Shown here piece by piece: positions 44,970 through 53,624 of a stretch of DNA of 58,941 nucleotides. Below the pieces are notes generated by a model. That model was not told the origin of the DNA, searched no databases, and saw nothing but the letters and a program-made list of their open reading frames with translations. This DNA comes from Eggerthellaceae bacterium (GTDB lineage: Bacteria > Actinomycetota > Coriobacteriia > Coriobacteriales > Eggerthellaceae), in contig JAFWJU010000110.1 of assembly GCA_017511465.1 (NCBI GenBank), positions 1 through 58,941 on the forward strand, given 5' to 3'. Each line of letters starts with the position of its first letter. Position 1 is the first letter of the stretch. The translations under genes and the position numbers were made by a program.

Positions 44970-46091
44970 ATGCGGCAAGAACCGATTCTGGTAACGCGCT
45001 CCTCCATGCCCTTTTTCGAGGAATACTGCGAGGAAATCCGCGATTTATGGGATTCGCGCATTCTCACCAATGGTGGCGAGAAGCACAAGCAGCTCGAGGA
45101 ATCGCTGCAAAACTATCTGGGTGTCGAGCGCATTGCCCTATTCGTGAACGGGCACTCTGCGCTCGAGTGCGTGTTTGAAGCGATGGGGCTTGGCAAAGAC
45201 GGGCGCAATGAGGTTATCACCTCCCCGTTCACGTTTGCGAGCACCACACATGCCATTGTACGCAAGGGATTGAAACCCGTGTTTTGCGACATCAAGCCCA
45301 GCGACTTAACGATCGACCCCGAAAAGATAGAGTCGCTAATCACCGAAAAGACATGCGCCATCGTGCCAGTGCACGTGTATGGCAACTTGTGCGACGTCGA
45401 TGCTATCAAACAAATTGCCGACAGTTATGGCCTCAAGGTTATTTACGACGCAGCGCATGCTTTCGGAGTGAAACGCGATGGCATGGGCGCGGGCAGTTTT
45501 GGCGATGCCTCGATGTTCAGCTTCCATGCCACGAAAGTTTTCAACACGATTGAAGGCGGCGCTGTCGCCTTCTCGGACGAAGGGTTGTCCGGGAAGCTCG
45601 CGCAATGGCGCAATTTCGGTATTGCCGGCCCCGAAAGCGTTGCCTTTGCGGGTGGCAATTCCAAGATGAACGAGTTTGCCGCGGCAATGGGCATATGCAA
45701 CTTGCGGCATGTAGACGAGGAGATAGCAAAGCGCAGGATCGTGGCAGAGCGGTACTGGGAACGTTTGGAGGGTATTCCGGGCTTGCGGTTGTGCCGTCCG
45801 CCAGAAAACATCGAATACAACTATGCCTACATGCCCGTCTTGTTCGATGTAGTGGAATTCGGGGCAACGCGCGACGACGTGTTCGATGCGCTTGACCGCG
45901 AAGGCGTGAAAGCCCGTAAGTATTTCTACCCCTTGACGAGCGATTTCGAGTGCTACAAGGCAGGGTTCGACTCCTCGCTCACGCCGATTGCCAAAAAAGC
46001 GGCGGAAAGCGCTCTCACATTGCCCATGTACGCAGACCTGGCATTGCAAGACGTCGACCGCATATGCGATGTGGTTGCGGGAAAGAGATAG
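44970..46091 (+). CDS. DegT/DnrJ/EryC1-type sugar aminotransferase
   Basis: PLP-dependent aminotransferase acting on nucleotide-linked keto sugars. The N-terminal RSSMPFFEEYCEEIRDLW is typical. The PLP lysine is K189 in SFHATKVFNTIEGGAV, preceded by IYDAAHAFGVK. The length is 373 residues. With rfbA and rfbB it could make a dTDP-4-amino-6-deoxyhexose. The start ATG abuts the tmk stop. The substrate cannot be told from sequence. Confidence 0.88.
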   Translation: MRQEPILVTRSSMPFFEEYCEEIRDLWDSRILTNGGEKHKQLEESLQNYLGVERIALFVNGHSALECVFEAMGLGKDGRNEVITSPFTFASTTHAIVRKGLKPVFCDIKPSDLTIDPEKIESLITEKTCAIVPVHVYGNLCDVDAIKQIADSYGLKVIYDAAHAFGVKRDGMGAGSFGDASMFSFHATKVFNTIEGGAVAFSDEGLSGKLAQWRNFGIAGPESVAFAGGNSKMNEFAAAMGICNLRHVDEEIAKRRIVAERYWERLEGIPGLRLCRPPENIEYNYAYMPVLFDVVEFGATRDDVFDALDREGVKARKYFYPLTSDFECYKAGFDSSLTPIAKKAAESALTLPMYADLALQDVDRICDVVAGKR

Positions 46092-47309
46092 TTGAAGCCC
46101 GAGCAAACAATACTCTTGCTGGGCGGCTCGCGTCAGCAGGTTGTGGCCATCCAGGCTGCCAAGGCGTGCGGATACCGCACGGTACTTTGTGATTACCTGC
46201 CAGACAATCCCGGCCAATACCATGCCGACGTTTTTTACCAGGAGAGCACAACCGACCGCGAGACGATTCTGGAGATAGCGCGCAAGGAGGCAATCGGGGG
46301 GATTATCGCGTATTCGTCCGATCCGGCCGCGCCCACGGCAGCTTATGTGGCGGAGCAATTGGGCTTGCCCACGAATCCCCTTGCCGCCGTCGAGGCTATG
46401 AGCGTCAAGACGCTTTTCCGCAAGCACATGCTGGATGCAGGATTGCCTTGTCCTCAGGCGGTGGGAATCGATGCAGGTGCCAAGCCTGACGAAATCATGC
46501 GTGCCGTATCGGATTTGAAGTTTCCCGTCGTCGTGAAGCCGACTGATTCCTCGGGATCAAAGGGCGTGACCATAGTCGGCAAACCAGAAGAGGTTCCAGC
46601 TGCCGTTGCCCATGCTGCCAGTTTTGGGCGAAACGGGGTTTTGATTGCCGAAGAGTTCATTGAGCGCGCGTTCCCGTATGTGGTGGGGGGCGACGTTTTC
46701 GTTTTGGACGGCAAGGTGCGTTTCTGGGGCCTCATGTCGTGCTTGAGAGACGACGCTTGTCCCCTCGTACCTGTCGGCGAGAAAACTCCTGCAGGCCTTT
46801 CAGAAACGCAATACGAAAAGTCAAAGGCCGTCTTACAAGAACTCGTGACATCGCTGGGCATCCGGTTCGGAGAGCTCAATGTCGAGATTATCATTGGGAA
46901 AAACGACATTCCTTATGTGATTGAATTGGGAAGCCGTGCTGGCGGCAACATGATACCCGTACAATTGTCAGATGCAAGCGGCATCGACTTGGTGCGGGCT
47001 AACGTCATGTGCGCCATGGGCGACGACCCGGGCAATTTGGACTGGGAGCCCTCAGGCGAGTGTTATGTCCATTATGTGTTACATTCCAACGTGGATGGCA
47101 CGTTTGAAGGAGTCGAGCTGTCGCAAGCAGCAGAGGATGCATGCTACCGAAAGGTGATGTATAAGGAACCCGGCTCGCCTGTTGAAGCGCTTGATGGCGC
47201 GAACAAGGCATTGGGAATCCTGTTTTTCAAGTTCGGGAGCGGAAGCGAAATGGACGGTCTGCTGAGCGAAATCGGCAGCCATGTGAAAGTTGCAGTGAGC
47301 GAGCGTTGA
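46092..47309 (+). CDS. ATP-grasp ligase (carbamoyl-phosphate synthase-like)
   Basis: ATP-dependent carboxylate-amine ligase family. A Rossmann-like preATP-grasp domain (ILLLGGSRQQVVAIQAAKAC) covers about residues 1-105. The ATP-grasp fold follows, with FPVVVKPTDSSGSKGVTIVG, IAEEFIE and the metal-binding FGELNVEIII..IELGSRAGGNMI. The length is 405 residues. The start is TTG at 46092, directly after the aminotransferase stop. Beside an aminotransferase, it may join an amino acid or other acid to an amino sugar; this is inference. Confidence 0.8.
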   Translation: MKPEQTILLLGGSRQQVVAIQAAKACGYRTVLCDYLPDNPGQYHADVFYQESTTDRETILEIARKEAIGGIIAYSSDPAAPTAAYVAEQLGLPTNPLAAVEAMSVKTLFRKHMLDAGLPCPQAVGIDAGAKPDEIMRAVSDLKFPVVVKPTDSSGSKGVTIVGKPEEVPAAVAHAASFGRNGVLIAEEFIERAFPYVVGGDVFVLDGKVRFWGLMSCLRDDACPLVPVGEKTPAGLSETQYEKSKAVLQELVTSLGIRFGELNVEIIIGKNDIPYVIELGSRAGGNMIPVQLSDASGIDLVRANVMCAMGDDPGNLDWEPSGECYVHYVLHSNVDGTFEGVELSQAAEDACYRKVMYKEPGSPVEALDGANKALGILFFKFGSGSEMDGLLSEIGSHVKVAVSER

Positions 47310-48112
47310 TGAAACGTGAAGATTTGACAAAAGTTCAGCGTTGGGCGATTGCCAATCGATTGGCGGAGGAGCGTCTACCATGCATCAATGCCAACCTCGC
47401 TGACGTCATTCCGAGCGGCGGCTTATACGTACGCTATGGCAAGCGTACCATTGATGTCGTAGTGTCTGGGGCTGCTCTTGTTGTCACGTTGCCTATTAAC
47501 GCAATTATTGGCGTAGCGACGTTTTTCGACGTCGGTTGTCCGATTATCTTCAAACAGGTGCGTGTTGGCAAAGACGAGAAACCGTTCCAGATCCTTAAGT
47601 TCAGGAACATGCGCAATACTACGGATGAAAAAGGCGAGCTGTTACCTCCGTCTCAGCGTGTGACGAAATTCGGTAAGTTCGTTCGCCGAACATCGCTTGA
47701 CGAGCTTCTGAATTTCTGGAGCGTGTTCAAAGGCGATATGAGCCTCATTGGTCCCAGGCCGCTCCTCCCAGAGTACACTCATCGGTACAATAAAAGGCAT
47801 CGCATGCGCCTTGCGGTGCGACCCGGATTGGAATGCCCACCGCGTGAGTTCGATGGCCATGTGTGGACATGGCAGGAACAGCTTGATAACGACGTGTGGT
47901 ATGTCGAGAACCTCAGCTTCAAAACAGATTGCAAGATGTTTGCAAACTTGGTTAGGTTTACATTCGACAGAAAGAGCGCTGCTGCAAGAGCCGTATCTAA
48001 GCGGGGAATGTTCATGGGATATAGCGAAGAAGGAGTAGCTATAAACCTGCAAGAGGTCCCGCAGGAGTATGTGGATGCCGTTGAGGCAATTGAAGGGGCT
48101 GCAGATGAATAG
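47309..48112 (+). CDS. Initiating sugar-1-phosphate transferase (monotopic PGT)
   Basis: Transfers a sugar-1-phosphate to undecaprenyl phosphate to begin a repeat unit. After a short N-terminus, one re-entrant hydrophobic helix (TIDVVVSGAALVVTLPINAI) anchors the protein. The catalytic core is clear: PIIFKQVRVGKDEKPFQILK, KFRNMRN, RRTSLDELLNFWSVFKGDMS and LIGPRPLLPEY. The length is 267 residues. It overlaps the preceding stop by one base. Which sugar it uses is unknown. Confidence 0.9.
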   Translation: MKREDLTKVQRWAIANRLAEERLPCINANLADVIPSGGLYVRYGKRTIDVVVSGAALVVTLPINAIIGVATFFDVGCPIIFKQVRVGKDEKPFQILKFRNMRNTTDEKGELLPPSQRVTKFGKFVRRTSLDELLNFWSVFKGDMSLIGPRPLLPEYTHRYNKRHRMRLAVRPGLECPPREFDGHVWTWQEQLDNDVWYVENLSFKTDCKMFANLVRFTFDRKSAAARAVSKRGMFMGYSEEGVAINLQEVPQEYVDAVEAIEGAADE

Positions 48113-50375
48113 GGAAATTGGCGGTTATATTGAACTCGCCAAACCTGTCCCGAAACTGCATTCCGGCGCATTGAGGTTGAACAGCGGGCGCAATTGCCTG
48201 GCTTATTTGATTGAGGCTAGGGGTATCGGCACCGTGTGGTTGCCGGACTTCCTCTGCGCTTCGGTTTCGCGTGTTTGCGCTCGCGAGGGCGTAGCGGTGA
48301 AGACCTATCGCATCAACGAGGGATTCGAGCCCAATTGGGCCGACCTCGACGTTTTGAGCGGGGAGTATTTGTATCTGGTCGATTATTACGGCCAGCTAAC
48401 CGATGCGATTGTGGAGCGTGCTTCCACCATATGCGGCGGCAAGCTCATCGTGGATGAGGCCATGGGGTTGTTTGTCGCGCCTCGACCCGGTATCGATACG
48501 TTGTATTCTCCGAGAAAATTCCTAGGCATCCCCGATGGGGGTTATCTCTATACCGACGCGCATGTCTCACGCGATGTCGCCGAGGACGAATCGCGAGAAC
48601 ACATGAGTTTCCTCCTCGGTCGGGTTGAGCGCCCTGCTTCAGAGTATTACGAAGACTCGAAAGCGAATAACCGTCGGTTTGTCGACGAGCCTGTCAAGCG
48701 GATGTCCAAACTAACGCGGGCCCTAATCGGCGCAGTCGGCATCGAAGAGGTCTGCCGAATTAGGGAAACCAACTATGCAGCGTTGGCAGAGGCGCTTGGA
48801 TGCTTTAACCGCTTGGAACTCGAAACGTCTTTAGGGCCCATGGCGTATCCCTTCCTCGTAGACGATGGTCCTGCCGTGCGTTCGGCGCTCGCAAATGAGG
48901 GGATTTACATACCCACGTTATGGCCCGATGTCCTCGAGAACGAGGAAGCGGGTGCAATGGCAAAGCACTATGCGCGCGACATACTTCCCCTTCCGTGCGA
49001 CCAACGTTATGGCTACGGCGACATGGAGCGCATCGTGAAGGCGCTGCAGCGCATCGGTGTTGTGTCTCGGCCCCTAGAGGGCAAGAAGGTTGCGATACTC
49101 GGGGGAACGCGTATAACATGCGAAATCGTCCGCGCGGCGAAAAAGCTCGGGATGCACACCACGGTCATCGACTACAATCCACCCGAGAAATCTCCCGCAA
49201 AACTGATATCCGATGAACATGCGCTGATAAGCGTCGCCGATACCAAGGCAGTGGCCCAATATCTTAAAGACAACCACATCGACGGCGTGACCATGGGTTA
49301 CACCGATTCGATTCTTGGAATGTTCGCTGATATCTGCGAAGAAGCCGGGCTTCCCTGCTACGGAACACGCGAGCAATTCGAGACGTTCACCGACAAGCGA
49401 AAATGGAAGAAGCTGTGCGTCGAGTTCGGTGTTCCCACTGCTCGCGAGTATGACGAGGAAATCTTGGATTTACCCGAGGACGAAATCGATTTCCCGCTGT
49501 TCATCAAGCCTTCAGACGGTTCGGGAGCGAGGGGTACGTCTGTCGTTCGCACCAAAGGCGAGCTTGTCGACGCGGTCGAGAAGGCGAGGGGTTTCGCGAG
49601 GAATGGCAAGGTCCTCATCGAAAAGTGCCTCGAAGGACCCGAAGTCACCGTGTTCTGGCTGTTTGCGGGCGGACGGTACGAAGTGACTCAAATCGGCAAC
49701 CGCCACGTAAAGCACAATCAAGAAGGAGTCATACCCCTTCCCGCCGGATACACGTTCCCATCGGCGGTCATACCCCGGTACCTCGACGAAGTTGCTCCCC
49801 GCGTTAGGGAGGTCCTTGCAAGTCAAGGCGTTCAAGACGGCATGATGTTCATGCAGTGCATCGTGATGGAAGGCTTGCCGTATGTCTACGATATCGGTTT
49901 CAGGCTCACCGGGTCACTGGAGCACCATCTTACCGAGGCGATTGCAGGCTACAACGCGATGGACATGCATCTTCGTCATGCCGTGACCGGTAGCATGACC
50001 GACGATCCGCTCATTTGGGACAAGGTCGAAGCGGGCCTGCGGGCTCCGTGCTTCAACGTATCCACGCTCATGCGTCCTGGTGTTCTCGATCATTTCGAGG
50101 GTTTGGAAGAAGTCGAGGCCAACCCGTCGGTGGTCGCTTTCGTCAAAGCACACGTCGAGGGCGAAGAGCTTCCCCCCGAAGCGAAGGGCGAGCTGAGGCA
50201 AATCGCCCTGAGGACGTTGGGACGGGTTGACGATCTTGCCGATATGGAAGCAGCCGCCTTGGGAATCCAGCGCGCCGTGAGTATACTGTCTCCCGAAGGC
50301 GAGGATCTTGTCTTGCCAGGGCTGGAGCCTGAGGATTTCGCCATCGACAACATGTGGGAAGGCAATTGCCAATGA
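48105..50375 (+). CDS. Fusion of DegT-like aminotransferase and ATP-grasp ligase
   Basis: A 756-residue two-domain protein. Residues about 1-330 resemble a DegT-type PLP aminotransferase: GALRLNSGRNCLAYLIEARG, VDYYGQLTDAIVE, LIVDEAMGLFV and YSPRKFLGIPDGGYLYTD, the last holding the likely PLP lysine. Residues about 335-756 are an ATP-grasp module: KVAILGGTRITCEIVRAAKK, FPLFIKPSDGSGARGTSVVR, VLIEKCLEGPEVTVFW and VYDIGFRLTGSLEHH. The start at 48105 has GAAGGGG upstream and overlaps the transferase gene. It repeats, in one chain, the aminotransferase plus ATP-grasp pair found 2 kb upstream. The chemistry is unknown; amide-bond formation is a guess. Confidence 0.75.
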   Translation: MNREIGGYIELAKPVPKLHSGALRLNSGRNCLAYLIEARGIGTVWLPDFLCASVSRVCAREGVAVKTYRINEGFEPNWADLDVLSGEYLYLVDYYGQLTDAIVERASTICGGKLIVDEAMGLFVAPRPGIDTLYSPRKFLGIPDGGYLYTDAHVSRDVAEDESREHMSFLLGRVERPASEYYEDSKANNRRFVDEPVKRMSKLTRALIGAVGIEEVCRIRETNYAALAEALGCFNRLELETSLGPMAYPFLVDDGPAVRSALANEGIYIPTLWPDVLENEEAGAMAKHYARDILPLPCDQRYGYGDMERIVKALQRIGVVSRPLEGKKVAILGGTRITCEIVRAAKKLGMHTTVIDYNPPEKSPAKLISDEHALISVADTKAVAQYLKDNHIDGVTMGYTDSILGMFADICEEAGLPCYGTREQFETFTDKRKWKKLCVEFGVPTAREYDEEILDLPEDEIDFPLFIKPSDGSGARGTSVVRTKGELVDAVEKARGFARNGKVLIEKCLEGPEVTVFWLFAGGRYEVTQIGNRHVKHNQEGVIPLPAGYTFPSAVIPRYLDEVAPRVREVLASQGVQDGMMFMQCIVMEGLPYVYDIGFRLTGSLEHHLTEAIAGYNAMDMHLRHAVTGSMTDDPLIWDKVEAGLRAPCFNVSTLMRPGVLDHFEGLEEVEANPSVVAFVKAHVEGEELPPEAKGELRQIALRTLGRVDDLADMEAAALGIQRAVSILSPEGEDLVLPGLEPEDFAIDNMWEGNCQ

Positions 50376-51283
50376 AGCTAGTCCTCACAGGTGCGGGCGG
50401 TTTTCTCGGAACCGAGTTGCTAAACCAGCTGGCATCGGAAGATGATGTTCAGGTGCTTGCCGTTTCGAGTCGGGTTGGCTTTCCTGGAGCATGCGGTTTT
50501 CCCGAGCAACGCATAACAGTTGTCTCTCCCAGCGATTTGCTGGCAAACCCCGATTTGATGGCGGGCTTCGATGTACTGCTGAACTGCGCGTTTCCAAGAA
50601 ACGTTGACGGGGAAGCGCTTGCCCGGGGGCTCGATTTCATTTCGTCGCTGTTCCGTGCAGCTGCAACGCGCGTGAAAGCCGTTGTGAACGTGTCATCTCA
50701 GAGCGTATACAGCCAGCACAGGACAATGCCGGCTACTGAAGATACTCCCGTGTGCCTCGAAAGCGCGTATGCTGTGGCGAAGTACGCAACTGAGCTCATG
50801 CTGGAAGAAGCATGCGGCAACATACCCCATACGAACATCCGACTTGCATCGCTAATCGGCCCTGGCTTCGACCAGCGCGTGGTCAACAAGATGGTTGCCA
50901 AGGTGCTGGCAGGGGAGAGGATAACCGTCCTAGAGAGCGGTAGCCGTTACGGATATCTAGATGCGAGGGATGCATCAGCTGGATTAATCAAGCTAATCAG
51001 GTCGAATCCCGTTCATTGGGAATCGCTATATAATCTCGGATCAGACATGGGTGCAACGTTGTCCGAAATAGCCATATGTGTAGTTGATGTGACTTCAGCT
51101 TTCGGAATCGAAAGCCAGTTGCCAGATATTGTGATGAGCGAGTGCACGGCGATAAACACAACGCTAAATGCTGGTTGTTTTGTTTCGGCATTTAATTGGC
51201 ATCCCGAATTCGATATGATTGCTTCGACGAAATCGATTACCGAGTTCTTGGTTTATCGTGCTAGAAGCGAGGATATCGGTTGA
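50372..51283 (+). CDS. NAD-dependent epimerase/dehydratase
   Basis: Extended SDR protein, 303 residues. The N-terminal VLTGAGGFLGTELLNQL is the NAD loop, VNVSSQSVYS carries the active-site serine, and YAVAKYATELM holds YxxxK. RLASLIGPGFDQRVVNK matches the family. The start overlaps the previous stop by four bases (ATGA). It is likely a nucleotide-sugar epimerase or reductase for the repeat unit; the substrate is unknown. Confidence 0.85.
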   Translation: MKLVLTGAGGFLGTELLNQLASEDDVQVLAVSSRVGFPGACGFPEQRITVVSPSDLLANPDLMAGFDVLLNCAFPRNVDGEALARGLDFISSLFRAAATRVKAVVNVSSQSVYSQHRTMPATEDTPVCLESAYAVAKYATELMLEEACGNIPHTNIRLASLIGPGFDQRVVNKMVAKVLAGERITVLESGSRYGYLDARDASAGLIKLIRSNPVHWESLYNLGSDMGATLSEIAICVVDVTSAFGIESQLPDIVMSECTAINTTLNAGCFVSAFNWHPEFDMIASTKSITEFLVYRARSEDIG

Positions 51284-52497
51284 AGGTTTTTGTGATAGGG
51301 CGTTGTCTTCCCAACGGTAACAATTCCTATGGTTTGTTCGAATTCGAGCAGGCTAAAATGCTTGTTTCAAGTGGTCTTGATGTTGTGTATGGCTATTCAG
51401 ACAACCGTTCTATTAGGTTCAATCGAGTTGTGAACACTGCTTCGGGAGAATTTGATGGTGTGCGCTTCATTGGAAAAACGCTGCCCATTGGAGGGTTGCC
51501 TCTCCCGTTGGTTGATGTAATAAAAACGCACAGTTTAAGAAGTGAGTTCAATCAGCTTGCTGAGGCAGGTTGGATACCCGATGTTGTATATGCCCATTTC
51601 CCCTTATTAGCGTTAACGGAATCGTTCGTTCATGATTTGAAAACACGGGGTATTCCTTTCGTTTGCATGGAGCATTGGAGCCGCGTACAAACCCAAAAGC
51701 TTAATGCACATAGGCGTTCGCTGCTCAAGACGTGCGTTGATTCGGCTGCTTCATTCTGCTGTGTTGGAGAAGATTTGAGAGAATCCGTCTGTTCCATGAT
51801 TGGAATAGATCGAGAGTCGATTCGAGTAATACCGAATATGATTGACGAGCGTGTTTTCTATCCAAGTTCTAAGGAACCGATTGAACGGCAAGTTGCGGAT
51901 CCATTTACGCTCCTTGTATGTGGAAGGCTCGTCGCTTCGAAAAGCCTGGATTTAATCATTGAAGCTTTTTCTGATTACTCGAAACAAAACAACGCTGAAC
52001 TTTTGATTGTTGGAGACGGTTCTTATCGTTGCCAGCTCGAAGAACTTGCGAAAGGCCTTGGACTTGGGCAACAGATTTCTTTTCTTGGGTGGAGTTCGCC
52101 CGAAGAGGTTGCTGATCTTATGCGAAAAACGGATTGCTATATTTCTGCAAGTAGCGTCGAGACATTCGGCACTCCGTTTGCTGAGGCTTGGATGTGTGGA
52201 ACGCCTTGTATTGGTCCAGACAACAATCCTTTACGGAAATACTTCAATCAATCAAACGGTTTCCTGTTTAAGGCCAAGGATAAAGAATCCTTAATAGAGG
52301 CTATGGTTTCGGTAGCCGAGCTGTGCAAGCAGGGGTCTTATTCTCCAAAAGCCATATCAAGTGCTGCTTCTGTTCGTTTTTCACAGTCGGCAGTTATAGA
52401 GAGAGTAATAAGCGAACTCGAGGCTGCAGTCGAAGCAAATCCAATATCGAACAAATCTGAAAAGCGCTTTGCTGGAAAACGGATATTGCATGGATGA
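51280..52497 (+). CDS. Glycosyltransferase family 4
   Basis: GT-B fold glycosyltransferase of 405 residues. The C-terminal donor domain has LLVCGRLVASKSLDLIIEAF, ELLIVGDGSYRCQLEELA, ISFLGWSSPEEVADLM and the ExxxxxxxE-type SSVETFGTPFAEAWMCG. The start is a TTG overlapping the preceding stop by 4 bases. From here on codon use is clearly more AT-rich than in the upstream genes. Confidence 0.88.
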   Translation: MKVFVIGRCLPNGNNSYGLFEFEQAKMLVSSGLDVVYGYSDNRSIRFNRVVNTASGEFDGVRFIGKTLPIGGLPLPLVDVIKTHSLRSEFNQLAEAGWIPDVVYAHFPLLALTESFVHDLKTRGIPFVCMEHWSRVQTQKLNAHRRSLLKTCVDSAASFCCVGEDLRESVCSMIGIDRESIRVIPNMIDERVFYPSSKEPIERQVADPFTLLVCGRLVASKSLDLIIEAFSDYSKQNNAELLIVGDGSYRCQLEELAKGLGLGQQISFLGWSSPEEVADLMRKTDCYISASSVETFGTPFAEAWMCGTPCIGPDNNPLRKYFNQSNGFLFKAKDKESLIEAMVSVAELCKQGSYSPKAISSAASVRFSQSAVIERVISELEAAVEANPISNKSEKRFAGKRILHG

Positions 52498-53605
52498 GCT
52501 CGAGGAGCATGCTGTGACCAACTGTTATGCAAATGAGAGTTTTGCCAGTGATGGGGATTTAATGAAAGCTGGCGGAAAGGCGCGCAAGGACTGTGCGGCC
52601 ATCATGGATCACATGGGCTATAAGGCGCTTGATGTTATTCAAAGCGTAAGCTTCAAACAGAACGAACCAACAAAAGCGGCGAAGGTTCGAAGGAGGCTCG
52701 CAGCGGTACACGATTGGAAAGAAGGCTGCAACAGTCTTAAGCCTGGAGACGTCCTTGTTGTTCAGTTGCCAATACGCAACCATTCCCTTTCAGTTGCCAA
52801 ATACTTGTCGCGAATACGGAATCTGGACGTGAACGTTATTTGCCTCGTCCATGATCTTGAGCTCTTTCGTTTGTCCAAAGCTGATGCAGTTATAAGAATG
52901 AAACAAAAAGAGCTTGCCAAAGAAGAGACTCTGTTACTACAGAGCGCCACGAAGATTATCGTGCATAACGAAAGAATGCAACTATTAATTGGAAGCGCTT
53001 TTGGGAGCAATGTGGCAGAAAAATGCGTGTTGCTGGGCTGTTTCGACTACTTAATTGAGGGCTCATTTTCGTCAACAAACCTCTCTCGCACGAAAGATAG
53101 TGGCGTTGTGGTGGCTGGTAATCTATCAAGAATCAAAGCAGGATATGTTTACGAGTTGCCGCCAGGAATGAATTACGAGCTCTATGGTTTAAACTATAAT
53201 GGGCAATCGAGTGGGAGCGTGCATTACAATGGCGCGTACCCTGCGGATGAGCTTCCAAGCGTAATGGCTGGGGGATTTGGGCTGGTTTGGGATGGTTCTA
53301 GTGTTGATACATGTGCGGGAGTTTATGGCGAGTATCTTCGGATTAATAACCCTCACAAAGCTTCGCTATATCTTGCAGCCGGAATGCCTGTGATAATTTG
53401 GGGTGAAGCGGCAATGGCCAAGTTCATTGTCGATTCAGGAGCCGGTATCACTGTTTCATCTCTTACAGAAATACCTACAAGAATTGCCAATATGCGAGAA
53501 GCGGATTATTCTCAGATGGTCAAATGTGCAAGGATTCTGTCTGAAAGAATACGCTCAGGTTACTTTCTCGAGAGTGCATTAGCTGCGGCTACCGAAGATG
53601 TATAG
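52490..53605 (+). CDS. Glycosyltransferase, galactofuranosyltransferase-like
   Basis: A 371-residue protein with a GT-B-like layout: N-terminal VLVVQLPIRNHSLSVAKYLS and VICLVHDLELFRLSKADAV, then GLVWDGSSVDTCAGVYGEYL and NPHKASLYLAAGMPVIIW. This last pair resembles Gtf3 and beta-1,6-galactofuranosyltransferases. The start at 52490 overlaps the previous gene by 8 bases; an in-frame TTG at 52469 is an alternative. The transferred sugar is not known. Confidence 0.7.
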   Translation: MDELEEHAVTNCYANESFASDGDLMKAGGKARKDCAAIMDHMGYKALDVIQSVSFKQNEPTKAAKVRRRLAAVHDWKEGCNSLKPGDVLVVQLPIRNHSLSVAKYLSRIRNLDVNVICLVHDLELFRLSKADAVIRMKQKELAKEETLLLQSATKIIVHNERMQLLIGSAFGSNVAEKCVLLGCFDYLIEGSFSSTNLSRTKDSGVVVAGNLSRIKAGYVYELPPGMNYELYGLNYNGQSSGSVHYNGAYPADELPSVMAGGFGLVWDGSSVDTCAGVYGEYLRINNPHKASLYLAAGMPVIIWGEAAMAKFIVDSGAGITVSSLTEIPTRIANMREADYSQMVKCARILSERIRSGYFLESALAAATEDV

Positions 53606-53624
53606 CGCAAATCGTAATGTGCGT

